Part shown: piece by piece, positions 29,258-40,377 of the stretch
Numbering within the stretch: the stretch's first letter is position 1
How the letters are laid out: every line of letters begins with the position of its first letter
NCBI GenBank assembly: GCA_016721605.1
Contig: JADKHS010000003.1
Span: forward strand, 62,001 to 126,000
Origin: Nitrosomonadales bacterium
Lineage (GTDB): Bacteria > Pseudomonadota > Gammaproteobacteria > Burkholderiales > Gallionellaceae
DNA: 64,000 nt
Reading direction: 5' to 3'
Notes under the pieces: generated by a model
Databases searched by the model: none
What the model was told of the DNA's origin: nothing
Seen by the model: the letters and a program-made list of their open reading frames with translations, nothing else
Program-made: the position numbers and the translations under genes

Positions 29258-30258
29258 TCAAGGGAGGGCTAAATCATGCAGTCTTTCATGTTGCGCCATA
29301 TCTGCTGCCATCTGAATCGCTTCAAGCATGCTGCCTGCCTCGGCGCGCCCGCTACCGGCCAGTTCCAGCGCGGTACCGTGATCCACTGAAGTACGAATGA
29401 TAGGCAGGCCCAGCGTTACATTTACTCCCCGCCCGAAACTGGCATGCTTCAATACCGGCAGCCCTTGGTCGTGGTACATGGCCAGTACGCAGTCGCATTG
29501 TGCAAGCCGTTGCGGGGTAAAAAGCGTGTCGGCGGGTAGGGGGCGCTGATATTTATGCCTTGCGCGCGCAACCGATCCAGCACCGGAATCATGATGTCGA
29601 TTTCTTCGCGTCCAAGATAGCCGCCCTCACCTGCATGAGGATTAAGTCCGGCAACCAGAATGCGAGGCTTGGCAATGCCGAAACGGCGCATAAGATCACG
29701 TTGAATAACATGCAGTACATTTTCCAATAATGCTGGCGTAATTGCGTCAGCCACTTGCCGCAAAGGCAGGTGAGTGGTGGCAAGCGCCACACGCAGGCCG
29801 CCGCCCACAAGCATAATGACCACTTGCTCGGTATGCAACTTTTCCGCTAGAAATTCAGTGTGTCCAGTGAAAGGAATGCCAGCATCGTTGATGATGCCTT
29901 TGTGTACAGGCAAGGTGACCATGCCAGCGAATTCGCCCGACTGGCAACCTTGCATCGCGCGGGTTAGCAGATTGAGAACATAAGGACTGTTGGCTGGATT
30001 TAGCTGGCCGGCCTGAACGGGTTGTGCCGTCGGCACATGCAGCACGCGTAAATGTCCGGATGGTAGAGGCAATATTTGCTGCGGATCATAATCATGCCAT
30101 TGAACACTTAGCCCAAGCAGCGCTGCGCGCTGTTGCAACATGTTCTTGTCGGCCAGCACCACCAGTGCCTGCCCTTGTTGGGCCAATTGTAGACATAGGT
30201 CGGGGCCTATGCCAGCGGGCTCACCGGCAGCGATAGCCAATAATGCGGTTTGCGCCAT
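29258..30258 (-). CDS. pdxA: 4-hydroxythreonine-4-phosphate dehydrogenase (one frameshift)
   Basis: Oxidises 4-phosphohydroxy-L-threonine in pyridoxal-5-phosphate synthesis. The first part has [41 protein letters not shown] and [20 protein letters not shown] (metal-binding His). The frame breaks near 29540 in a run of five C; one more C gives [11 protein letters not shown] and joins to [12 protein letters not shown] and [19 protein letters not shown]. Corrected length 333 residues. The gene order and single homopolymer lesion make sequencing error likelier than inactivation. Start overlaps the end of surA (30258). Confidence 0.93.
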
Positions 30259-31741
30259 TAGGGCGTTTGTTCGAGGCGATACTCAATGGTGGCCCCGTCA
30301 CGTAACTGGCGCAGCCAGTCTTGATATGCAGCGTCAGACTTATCGGCACGTATCGCCATTTGTGCTTGTTTCTTTTTCTCTTTCACACTGACATCGGTGT
30401 TGCGGCGGTCTAATACCTGGATCAAATGCCAGCCGAAGGCAGATTGCACGGTGCTACTCATCTGCCCGATTTCTAATTGATCCATTGCGGCCTCAAATTC
30501 AGGCACCGTTTCGCCAGGTGAAATCCAGCCTAAATCACCACCCTTCGCAGCACTGCCGTCTTCAGAATAAAGTTTGGCCTGCTTGGAAAAATCAGCCCCT
30601 TTTCTATTCGCTGTTTGATAATCAACAGACGATTCTTGGCTTCATTTTCTGGCACCAGTTCGCTGGTTTTTATCAGGATGTGGCGTACTTGGGTTTGTAT
30701 AATGACTATTGGATTCTCTTTGCTGCGCTTTTCAAGCAACTTGAGGATGTGAAAACCATTTGGGCTGCGAAATACTGGGCTGGTCTCACCGGGAGTCATT
30801 TTTTTCATTACTTCCAGAAAAATGGCAGGGGTACGATCAGCTGATCTCCATCCCAGATTGCCGCCTTCCAAGGCGTCCTTGGCATCAGAAAATCCTGCCG
30901 CCACTTGGGCAAATTCTGCGCCACCGCGCAATTGTGCCAAGGCTTGCTCGGCGCGTTGCCGGGTAGCCTGGATTTTATCGGCACTAGCTTGTTCCGGCAC
31001 CAGCACCAAAATGTGCGCTAAATGGTACTCCTCTCCCTTACCTAATTGCTTAGCTTGGTTATTAAGGTAGTTTTCGATCTCGCCGTCGCTAATCACCAGT
31101 TTACTGTCCACTTCACGCTCGCGCAGACGAGCATAGGTAATTTCGCCGCGAATTTCCTCCCGAAATTTTTTGAAACTTACTCCATCTTGCTCCAGCTGGG
31201 CGCGAAATTCGGTCAACGAAGGGAATTTATTTTCCTTGGCGATGCGCTGCAAGGTTTTGTCGAGCTGGATATCATCAATGCGTATACCAGTTTCCTTGGC
31301 AAATTGGATTTGCAACATTTCCGTGATCATCCGTTCCAGTATTTGCTTCTTCAACAAATCTGGGGCAGGCAACGTTGTACCTTGTTTTTTCAATTGGCGT
31401 TCTACGTTACTAAGCCTGTCTTCAAGTTCGTAAAGGGTAATCGCATCGTTGTTTACAACTGCAACAATCTGGTCAATCAATCTAAGCTGCGTTTGCGACG
31501 CGATGTTTTTCGTTGTATCGGTGGCTTGCACATCAACGGCGGGCGATATAACTGGACTCTGAGGCGAGATTTTTTTTGTTACGACGGGGGCTGCTACATC
31601 AGTAGCAGGAGATGTACTTTTATTTTGTAGCTTAATTTTTTTGGTTGTGGCGGAGGCTTTCTGCAAGCCAGCGGCAGAGGCATTTGCCGCGCTGACTAGT
31701 GATACAAAAAGAAGTACCAGCATCGACTTGACATACAGCAT
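30258..31741 (-). CDS. surA: Periplasmic chaperone / peptidyl-prolyl isomerase SurA (one frameshift)
   Basis: Escorts outer-membrane proteins, including LptD, through the periplasm. Signal peptide MLYVKSMLVLLFVSLVSA, then a low-complexity Thr/Lys linker and the N-terminal chaperone helices (VAVVNNDAITLYELEDRL). Two parvulin domains: YHLAHILVLVPEQ and VRHILIKTSELV. The frame breaks near 30600 in GGGG; adding a G restores ADFSKQAKLYSEDG and then DLGWISPGETVPEFE up to the C-terminus at 30258. About 494 residues, longer than E. coli SurA because of the linker. Start ATG 31741 chosen for the signal peptide. Confidence 0.92.
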
Positions 31742-31772
31742 AGTATCTTTAGATTTCCTAAATAAGAATTTG

Positions 31773-33991
31773 TTAGCGTAATCCCTGCTCTGAGCTAACA
31801 ACTGCGGGTTGGTTCAATTTTGTAAAGCCGGCAATGCTCTGGCGCAATGCGTTCAAAGGATCGGAACCTATCCTGACCATGCCATTCAATTCTAATTGCA
31901 CAAAGATACCCGTTGAAAGCTCATTGGTGGCTGTAGCAAAACGTTGTGCCACTACCCGCAGTGCCCAACAGCTTTCATTATACTCGAGCCCGCTCAGCAG
32001 CTCCAAAATACGGTTGTCCTGCAGGGAATAATTCCAGCGTGCCATCATGCTCCAATGCCTCGACAATGGCCACTGAGTGGATATGTCCACCTGCCTCAGG
32101 CTGTCACGCGTAAAACGGTAGCCTAGGTTGAGCACTTTGCCGCTTTCGGGCTGGTAACGCGCGCCCACATTTAATTTCTCTTCGCGTCCTTGATTGGGGT
32201 TGTACTGGAATGCGCTGTTCAAGGACAACTTGGGGGTAATCTGGCCCAAGACAGCAAACAAAATATCCGATTTATTGTTGGTGACTTGCTCAGGAGTTAC
32301 CAGACTTACCAACGGTGTCTTGAAGCTGAAACGCTGACCTACGGCGACGCGCAATCGCTCCGCACCACTATTGGCCTCAAGCAGACGCGAGGTAAGTGAC
32401 AGTGTTACATGTTTGGCATCACCAATGCGATCACTACCGAAAAACCGGTTTTCAGTAAACATCTGGGCAAAGTTAAAGTCGGCCTGGGCTGTGTCGAAAT
32501 TCGGCAACAGGTTTTGATTGCGGTACGGAATGTATAAGAAATAAGCGCGTGGTTCCAACGTCTGTACGTAATTCCGTTTTCCCACATTCCAATCGCGTTC
32601 CAGCACCATACCGCTGTCCAGCTAACAATCGGCAAAGTCCGTGTTGCATCGGGCAGTGCCGCCAAATTGTTATCACCCAATGCATAGTAGGTGTGATGCA
32701 CGCCAAATTTTGGGGTCACATAAAATGAAGGCGTGGTAATTAGCGGGTAACTTATACTGGGGTACATGACTAGACGCCGCCCATTAACGGCTGTGGGATG
32801 GCTGAAATTTACAAATTCTCCGGTAAATGCCACATTTGCCCCTGCCAGTGGACGTAGCGCGCCCACGGTTATTTGCGGCAAGCGACGATATGGCTCCAGA
32901 ACTGGCGCAGCAGGATCTTGCAAAGTTTGATAGCTTTGCATGCGTGCCGCTGCATTCCACCAACTACCCCCGTAAGAAACTACGCCTTCGCGCACCAGAT
33001 TGGTTAATGATGTGTTGCTCACCGCGTTTGATAAGTCACGGAAATAGGTATGGTCTGATACGTAGTTGAAATTTGTTGATGCGCTTAACCCATAACCCAA
33101 ATTCTGCGTATGCTTGAGAGATGTCCGTAAACGGGTGCTGTTAGTAAGGGCATCATTGGGTAATACGTCTAAATGAGCCTCACCGGCATAATTTTTGTCT
33201 ATATAGCGAAATTCGTTATTAAGCATTAGCCCCCGCTTGGCCATTGCGCGCGGTGCAATGGTCGCATCACGGTTGGGTGCGATATTCCAGTAATAGGGCA
33301 GCGTCACTTCGCTACCACTCCTCGCGGTACTACCGAACACCGGACCAAGAAAGCCCGATTGGCGTTTGTCACTGAGCGAGAAATCCATCCACGGCATATA
33401 CAAAATAGGCACACCCAGAAACTCCACGCGGGCGTTGCGTGCCACCCCTATTTGGCGGTCGTTGTCAATTTCCAGTTGGCTCGCCTTTAGCATCCAGTCG
33501 TCGTTGCCTATAGGGCAGATGGTATATGCCACATTCTGTACGGTGTATTTCTGCCGGCCTTCCATATGCAGGATATCGGCGCTCCCGCGCGAATTGTTGG
33601 CGGCCAGATGAAACACCGGCTTCGTCATATCGCCGATATTTGTATCCAGGTTAAGCTTCACATACGGGCCCTGCATTTTGATGCCGTTCTGCTCCACGCG
33701 CACCGCACCATCGGCAACCAGTTCTTGGCTGCTTTGCCGGTATACCACACGATCAGCGAATATAGCCTGCCCGCGCTTGCGCACCTCGACTTCGCCGCTA
33801 GCGACAACCTGATTTTCAGTCTGGCCTTCCACGCGCTGTGCCGAAATGAAAGCAGGCGTCTCTTCGTCGCCTTTTGGCAAATTCATGAAGGTACGGTCAA
33901 GTTTCAGCCGCAAAACTTCGCCCTCGGCGTAAACCATAGGTGTAAAAATGCAGAGTAGGGAAAGCGCAACGAGGTTAAGGCGCAAATGCAT
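31773..33991 (-). CDS. lptD: LPS-assembly outer membrane protein LptD (one frameshift)
   Basis: Inserts LPS into the outer leaflet with LptE. Signal peptide MHLRLNLVALSLLCIFTPMVYA; OstA-type jellyroll domain with GEVEVRKRGQAIFADRVVYRQ and DGAVRVEQNGIKM; then the large barrel region. Near 32620 the frame shifts: AGCTGGAC lacks a T relative to the expected SLDSG. The barrel continues MVLERDWNVGKRNYVQTLEPRAYFLYIPYRNQN to the C-terminus. Cysteines used for interdomain disulfides are few and were not assigned. About 739 residues. Divergent from amgK across 69 bp. Confidence 0.94.
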
Positions 33992-34060
33992 GGAGCAGGG
34001 TCAATAAATTAAGGTGCTAAAATCGCACAAATCCACGATTTAGGCAATCCAAAATCTATA

Positions 34061-35052
34061 ATGAAACGTCAACAACAGATTAAAACATGGCTGCATAGCA
34101 AATTTCCCGATAGTGCTTTCAATATTTCACCAGCTTCTGCCGATGCCAGCTTCCGCCGTTATTTTCGCGCTACATTCACCGACCACACACTAATAGTGAT
34201 GGATGCGCCACCCAAAAATGAGGATTGTCGCCCGTTCATCCATATCGCCCAGCTGTTTGGCACAGCAGGGGTACACGTGCCACAGGTGCTGGCACAAGAT
34301 CTGGAACAAGGCTTTTTATTGTTAACTGACTTAGGCGACACCACGTACTTGCAAGCGCTGAATCCCGACAATGCACGCGAACTATACGGCGCCGCTACCG
34401 ATGCATTGATCACTATTCAGCTAACGAGCCGCGAATTTGAACTTCCCCCTACGATCAAGCACTGCTTATGCGTGAAATGTACCTGTTTCCTGAATGGTAT
34501 GTCGCTAAACATTTGCAGGTCACGCTGGACGATAAACAAAATGCAGCATTAGAAACTGTGTTTCAGCGCATCGTACAAAATAATTTGGCACAGCCACGGG
34601 TGTTTGTTCATCGTGATTACCATTCACGTAACTTGATGGTCAGTACACCTAACCCGGGTATTTTAGATTTTCAGGATGCAGTCTATGGGCCGATTACATA
34701 TGATTTGGCCTCGCTATTTAAAGATGCTTATATTCATTGGGAAGAAGCCGAAGTGCTGGATTGGCTAATTCGTTACTGGGAAAAAGCGCGCAAGTCTGGG
34801 CTGCCGGTACACAATGACTTTTCCGATTTTTTCCGGGATTATGAATGGATGGGCGTACAGCGGCATTTAAAAGTATTAGGCATCTTTGCGCGTCTGTATC
34901 ACCGAGATAACAAGGATGGTTATCTGAAAGATTTACCGCTGGTGATGGATTATTTGCGTCGCGCTTGTGAACGTTACGTAGATTTAAAGCCGCTACTGCA
35001 TATACTGGATATCCTGGAGAAAAAACAACCGGTCGTGGGGTACACTTTTTGA
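34061..35052 (+). CDS. amgK: N-acetylmuramate/N-acetylglucosamine kinase (one frameshift)
   Basis: APH-fold sugar kinase of the cell-wall recycling route that bypasses de novo UDP-MurNAc synthesis. SADASFRRYFRATF is the glycine-loop equivalent; LLLTDLGDTTYLQAL follows. After a missing C in CCCCC near 34448 come MREMYLFPEWY, RVFVHRDYHSRNLMV (Brenner motif HRDYHSRN, catalytic Asp) and GILDFQDAVYGPITYDLASL (metal-binding Asp). Corrected length 330 residues. It is adjacent to murU and divergent to lptD, the arrangement of the pseudomonad amgK-murU pair. Confidence 0.88.
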
Positions 35053-35747
35053 AAGCGATGCTGCTAGCTGCCGGACGTGGTGAACGCATGCGTCCGCTCA
35101 CCGACCACACACCCAAGCCCTTATTGCAAGTCGGCGGCAAATCGCTCATTGTGTGGCATATCGAAAACATGGCCAGAGCGGGCATCCGCGACTTGGTAAT
35201 AAATCACGCACATCTCGGCAGTCAAATCGAAGCTGCGTTAGGAGATGGTGGCCAGTTCGGCGTACGCATCCGCTACTCAGCAGAAAATCCTGTTCTTGAA
35301 ACCGCAGGGGGCATTGCTAATGCATTGCCGTTATTGGGTGATGCGCCGTTTGCCGTTATCAGCAGCGATATTTATTGCGACTATAATTTTGCTCAGCTTC
35401 CCGAACGTGCGGCTGCACTCAAAGCAAGCGGCGATACTGCACATCTGGTGTTAGCCAACAATCCTGCGCACCATCCCAACGGGGATTTTGGTTTAATCAG
35501 TGGCAGGGTAGTCAATAACACACCCGCATTTACTTTCAGTGGCATAGGAATTTACCAGCCCGGCTTATTCGCAAATATCCCAAGCGGCACCGTTGCACCT
35601 CTCGCACCGCTGTTACGCGCCCAAATTGTGCTTGGTAAAGTGAGTGGCGAACATTACAACGGTCACTGACTAAATGTTAGAACGCCACAACGCCTTGAAA
35701 AACTCGACAACAAATTACGTTCACAACACAATGCCACTCATGTTTAA
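35049..35747 (+). pseudogene. murU: N-acetylmuramate alpha-1-phosphate uridylyltransferase with near-terminal TGA
   Basis: Makes UDP-MurNAc from MurNAc-1-P. MLLAAGRGERMRPLTDHTPKPLL is the nucleotidyltransferase loop; ETAGGIANALP, VISSDIYCDYNF and GDFGLI follow. TGA at 35667-35669 replaces the Trp codon expected in HWxNVGTPQRL. The same frame continues LNVRTPQRLEKLDNKL to a TAA at 35745-35747, and the next conserved Gly codon reads Arg. Loss is limited to the last 25 residues, but these include the conserved WxNVGTPxRL element. Start overlaps the amgK stop; the natural stop overlaps the pepP start. Confidence 0.85.
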
Positions 35748-37044
35748 TACCTCTCTTTATGCCAACCACCGTAACCGCCTTATTAGCCAGATGCAGCGCG
35801 GCATTGCTGTTATTCCCACCGCACCGGAAGTATTGCGCAATGGCGACGCGCATTATCCTTATCGTTTTGGTAGCTACTTCCACTACCTTACCGGCTTTGA
35901 TGAACCGGAAGCCGTACTCGTACTGATTGCTGGCGCTGTCCCGCAGTCCATCCTGTTCTGTCGCGCGAAAGATATGGAGCGCGAAATATGGGATGGTTTT
36001 CGCCACGGACCAGACGGTGCGAAAGAAAAATTTGGCTTCGATGCTGCATTTCCCATCGCACAACTAGATGAAAAGCTCACCGGACTGATGGGCAACCAGC
36101 CCGCGCTGTTTCATCCGCTTGGCGCCCATGCCCCGTGGGACGACCGCATTCTTGCGTTGCGCGCCTGTGTGCAGGCACAGGTGCGCAGCGGCGTAACCGC
36201 GCCAAATGAAATTCATGACATACGCATGCTGCTTGATGAAATGCGTTTAATTAAAGATAGTGACGAACTTGCCATTATGCGCCGTTCCGCCACCATTTCT
36301 GCTGCCGCGCATATCCGCGCGATGCGCGCCACCCGTCCCGGCAAAATGGAATACGAAATCGAGGCAGAGCTGTTGCACGAATTTCGCAAAAACGGTGCGC
36401 AAGCGCCCGCCTATACCTCAATCGTTGCCGGTGGTGCCAATGCCTGCGTGTTGCACTACATCAGCAACAATGCACAATTACAAGACGGTGAACTATTGCT
36501 GATAGATGCGGCCTGCGAAGTCGATGGCTACGCTGCGGACATCACCCGTACCTTCCCGGTAAATGGCCGTTTCAATAGCGCACAAAAAGACATCTATGAG
36601 TTGGTGTTGACGGCACAGATCGCCGCCATTGCAGCCGCACGTCCCGGCTCACACTGGAATGAACCGCATGACGCTGCCGTGCGCACGCTGGCGCAAGGCT
36701 TTGTCGACCTTAAACTATGCAATGGCAGCGTCGATGCTGTGCTGGAAAGCGGCAGCTACAAACGCTTCTACATGCATCGTACCGGCCACTGGCTCGGCAT
36801 GGATGTACACGATGTCGGCTCATACAAACTGGACAATAATTGGCGCGCGTTGCAACCCGGCATGGCACTTACGATCGAACCAGGCTGTTATATCCGTCCG
36901 GCAGATGATGTGCCGCAAGCATTCTGGAATATCGGGATCCGCATTGAAGATGATGTGGCTATCACTGCACTCGGCTGCGAAGTGCTGACCGAAGCCGTAC
37001 CCAAAACTGTAACGGCTATTGAAGATTTGATGAGACAGCCATGA
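35740..37044 (+). CDS. pepP: Xaa-Pro aminopeptidase
   Basis: Cytosolic dimetal M24 peptidase removing N-terminal residues ahead of proline. N-terminal creatinase-like domain with FRHGPDGAKEKFGFD. The catalytic pita-bread fold has the metal ligands in LLLIDAACEVDGYAADITRTFPV, HRTGHWLGMDVHDVG, TIEPGCYI and RIEDDV. Start ATG 35740 (MFNTSLYANHRNRL) overlaps the natural murU stop; an ATG at 35731 is possible. 434 residues, intact. Stop overlaps ubiH by ATGA, the gene order also seen in E. coli (pepP-ubiH). Confidence 0.95.
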   Translation: MFNTSLYANHRNRLISQMQRGIAVIPTAPEVLRNGDAHYPYRFGSYFHYLTGFDEPEAVLVLIAGAVPQSILFCRAKDMEREIWDGFRHGPDGAKEKFGFDAAFPIAQLDEKLTGLMGNQPALFHPLGAHAPWDDRILALRACVQAQVRSGVTAPNEIHDIRMLLDEMRLIKDSDELAIMRRSATISAAAHIRAMRATRPGKMEYEIEAELLHEFRKNGAQAPAYTSIVAGGANACVLHYISNNAQLQDGELLLIDAACEVDGYAADITRTFPVNGRFNSAQKDIYELVLTAQIAAIAAARPGSHWNEPHDAAVRTLAQGFVDLKLCNGSVDAVLESGSYKRFYMHRTGHWLGMDVHDVGSYKLDNNWRALQPGMALTIEPGCYIRPADDVPQAFWNIGIRIEDDVAITALGCEVLTEAVPKTVTAIEDLMRQP

Positions 37045-37992
37045 ATGCACATTGCGACATCGCGATAATCGGGGGGGGGCCGGTTGGTACCGCGTTGATG
37101 CTCGCACTGCGCGACAGCGGATTGCAGATTGTCATGCTGGAAGCGCGCAAAATAGAACACGTGAACACTGACCCGCGTGCCTTGGCAATGTCCAGTGGCA
37201 GCCGTCAGTTACTGGAGAGACTCGGGGTGTGGCAGGGCATCACGCAAGTTTCGTTGATCAAGACCATCCACATTTCACAGAAAAATTCTTTTGGCCGCAC
37301 CCTGTTACCTAGCCGATGGGGGAAAGTTGCTGGAAGCCGCCCATCCGCCAGAAATTCGCGATTACGGTCAAAGTGCCGTCATTGCACATGTCACCTGCAC
37401 CCATCCGCAGCCAGGCATCGCATTTGAGCGCTTTACTATGCAGGGACCGTTGGCACTGCTGCCGTTCAGGGACGGTTACGAACTGGTATGGACTGCGGCA
37501 CATGAAATGGCGCAAGAAATGCTGCACTGGAATGATGCCGCTTTCCTAGTCCAATTGCATCAACACTTCGGTGATCGGGTTGGAGAATTCTTAACTATCG
37601 GGAAACGCGCTTGCTTCCCTCTGCGGCTCAAGCGCGCGCCTGAAATCACGCTGCCGCACACAGTATTGATCGGCAATGCTGCGCAGACGTTGCATCCCGT
37701 GGCCGGCCAAGGTTTCAACATGGGTCTGCGCGACGCGTGGGAACTGGCGCAAGAGATTCTTAACTGCAAACCTGAGGCGCTCGGTTCAGATGCCATGCTT
37801 ACCAGCTATCGCAAACAACGTCAGCTTGACCGCAATGCCGGCATACATTTCACCGATGGCCTGGTGCGTCTTTTCTCCAACGACCTGCTGCTGCTTAAAT
37901 CAGGGCGCGCGGCTGCACTTACGGTACTGGACTGTCTGCCGGGCGCGAAAAAATTCGTAGCAAGACGCATGATGTTCGGAACTAACGGGTAG
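37041..37992 (+). pseudogene. ubiH: 2-octaprenyl-6-methoxyphenol hydroxylase with internal deletion
   Basis: FAD monooxygenase of ubiquinone synthesis. The N-terminal CDIAIIGGGPVGTALMLAL (FAD-binding) runs to SQKNSFGRTLL. The next recognisable residues, in another frame, are ADGGKLLEAAHPPEIRDYGQSAVIAHVTC, then FERFTMQGPLALLPF and VLIGNAAQTLHPVAGQGFNMGLRDAWELA. Compared with relatives, about 65 residues (roughly 195 bp) are missing at 37310-37318, together with the frame change. This is not a homopolymer slip. Either the gene is really deleted or the assembly lost sequence. Confidence 0.85.
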
Positions 37993-38142
37993 AGAACATA
38001 GCGGACAAAAAGTCCAAGAAAAGCAATCCGAAAGGACAAAACAAAACGGGCTGAACTTAACTTTTTGCACAGTCACACATATTTCGTAATTGGAATTCTG
38101 GAAATACGGTGCTTGTTCAGCGTAGCCTTAAGTTTCCATGGC

Positions 38143-39491
38143 TTAACGTTTGCCGGGCAACATGCCCTTCATGCCGCGCATCAATTTACCTATGCCACCT
38201 TTGCTGAACATCTTCATCATTTTTTGCGTTTGTTCGAACTGGCTCAACAACTGATTAACATGCATCACCTGAACCCCCGCTCCGGCGGCTATGCGGCGCT
38301 TACGTGAAGCTTTAATAAGTTCCGGATGGGAACGTTCTTGCATTGTCATTGAATTAATGATGCCTTCAGTGCGATTGATAGCGCGGTCGTCCATCTTGGC
38401 GCTTGCCGCAGCCTGACCGAGTTGTGCGGGTAGCTTATCCATCAGAGCAGACATGCCGCCCATTTTGCGCATTTGCACGATTTGCATCTTGAAATCGTTG
38501 AGATCAAATCCGTGACCACTTTTGATTTTCTTGGCCAGTTTTTCAGCCTCGGCCTGATTAATCTCACGGTGGACATCTTCAATCAGTGACAATACATCAC
38601 CCATGCCCAACACGCGCGAAGCCATGCGCTCTGGGTGGAAAGCTTCCAAGCCATTGGGCTTTTCGCTCACGCCAACAAATTTGATCGGTTTACCGGTGAT
38701 TTGCCGTACCGACAAGGCCGCACCACCCCGCGCATCACCATCCAGTTTGGTGAGGATAATACCGCTTAGCGGCAACGCCTCGCCAAATGCCTTTGCGGTA
38801 TTCACGGCGTCCTGACCAGTCATGGCATCCACAACGAACAGGGTTTCAATCGGATTAAGGGCAGCGTGTAATTGCTGAATTTCTTCCATCATTGCGGCAT
38901 TAATCGCAAGGCGACCAGCAGTATCCACAATCAGCACATCGTGGTGACGCTTGCGCGCGTAATCAAGCGCTGCCAATGCTATATCGCACGGCTTCTGGCT
39001 AATGTCAGAAGCGAAAAAATCAATTTCCAATTGCTGCGCCAAGATACGCAATTGCTCAATCGCAGCAGGACGGTACACGTCACAACTAACCAGCAGAATT
39101 TTTTCTTCATCTGCTCACGCAGCAACTTGGCAAGTTTTCCACTCGTGGTAGTTTTGCCTGCGCCCTGCAAGCCAGCCATCAGAATCACGACCGGCGGCAC
39201 GGTGGTGAGATTCAACGCATCGTTGTGCTCACCCATCAGCTTAGTCAGCTCGCGATGTACGATACCGATCAATGCTTGTCCCGGCGTCAGGCTGCCCAAC
39301 ACCTCTGGTCCCAGCGCAGCCTGCTTTACCTGGGTAGTGAATTCTTTAACCACGGGCAGTGCCACGTCAGCTTCCAACAGGGCCAAGCGTACTTCACGCA
39401 AGGCATCCTGGATGTTGCTTTCAGACAAACGCGCTTGTCCCCGCAGGTTTTTTATAACGCCTGAAAGACGTTGTGTAAGGTTGTCCAGCAT
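38143..39491 (-). CDS. ffh: Signal recognition particle GTPase (one frameshift)
   Basis: Binds 4.5S RNA and signal sequences, targeting nascent membrane proteins. N domain MLDNLTQRLSGVIKNLRG; G1 motif GLQGAGKTTTSGKLA; after the break DVYRPAAIEQL, VLIVDTAGRL, LTKLDGDARGG. The methionine-rich M domain ends MMKMFSKGGIGKLMRGMKGMLPGK. The frame shifts near 39110 in AAGAAAAAATTC; one more A yields KKKILLVSCDVYRP. Corrected length 449 residues. An essential gene, so the lesion is almost certainly a base-calling error. Confidence 0.95.
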
Positions 39492-39563
39492 GATTTCACT
39501 CCTGTTTTCCGCAGCATTGGCTATAGTGTAGAATCCGTGAAGTCTAAAACATCCTGACTAAAA

Positions 39564-40376
39564 ATGTCGAATCTTCCGCTCTATGTAATCACCTTTCTTG
39601 CGTACAGCGTGTTAGCGGTTTATTTTTGGCGTGCACAATCTGCCGGAAGTATAGATGTCTTAAACCGTGGAATGATTGGCCATGCTGTATTGCTACCGCT
39701 AGCACTCCATGCATACCTGCTGTATAGCAATCTATTTAGTGGGGGGGATCTGAACCTGGGGTTAATTAATGCGCTATCGTTGATCTTGTGGCTGACCATG
39801 CTGGTGTATTGGGTAGCACGTTTTTTTTACCCGATCGCCAGCCTGCAAACTTTAGTGTTGCCTTTGGCAGCAGGAGGTGCATTACTGCCAGCGCTGTTTC
39901 CTGCGGCCCATCCGCTAACGAACAATTTTTCATTTGTCCTTGAGGCGCATATTCTGGCAGCAATGCTCGCCTATAGTTTGTTCACCATTGCAGTGCTGCA
40001 TGCGGGTCTGATGTCCCTGGTAGAAAAACGCCTGCACCATGCTACGCTACCGCGCGTGCTGCAAGGTTTGCCACCATTACTTACCATGGAAACCTTACTA
40101 TTCCGCATCATCGGCGCTGGCTTTGTTCTGCTTACTCTGACATTGGCGTCAGGCATTGTCTTTTCCGATCAGCTATTTGGCAAGCCGTGGCAATTCAATC
40201 ACAAAATGCTGTTCGGTTTCATTTCCTGGTGCGTGTTCGCAGTGTTGTTACTGGGCCATCATTATAGAGGCTGGCGCGGGCGTACTGCGGTGCGGTGGAC
40301 AATGAGCGGCTTCATTTTTTTGCTGCTCGCCTATCTAGGCACAAAATTCGTGTTGGAAGTATTACTACATCGCTGA
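39564..40376 (+). CDS. ypjD: YpjD/CcsA-type inner membrane protein
   Basis: Eight-helix membrane protein of the cytochrome c assembly (CcsA/CcmC) superfamily. The conserved parts are NNFSFVLEAHILAAMLAYSLFTIAVLHAG and QFNHKMLFGFISWCVFAVLLLGHHYRGWRG, with potential haem-ligating histidines. Its function in this family is unclear; it lacks the tryptophan-rich WWD motif of true haem exporters. Divergent from ffh, 72 bp apart, as in many beta- and gammaproteobacteria. 270 residues, intact. Confidence 0.88.
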   Translation: MSNLPLYVITFLAYSVLAVYFWRAQSAGSIDVLNRGMIGHAVLLPLALHAYLLYSNLFSGGDLNLGLINALSLILWLTMLVYWVARFFYPIASLQTLVLPLAAGGALLPALFPAAHPLTNNFSFVLEAHILAAMLAYSLFTIAVLHAGLMSLVEKRLHHATLPRVLQGLPPLLTMETLLFRIIGAGFVLLTLTLASGIVFSDQLFGKPWQFNHKMLFGFISWCVFAVLLLGHHYRGWRGRTAVRWTMSGFIFLLLAYLGTKFVLEVLLHR

Positions 40377-40377
40377 T

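Noticed and set aside
21465..35669. TGA read as tryptophan (recoding) in rfbA and murU
   Set aside because: Only murU has a clear Trp expectation; many intact genes here end in TGA (for example trmD, pepP, rfbB), and a TAG lesion also occurs, so simple mutation or error is enough.
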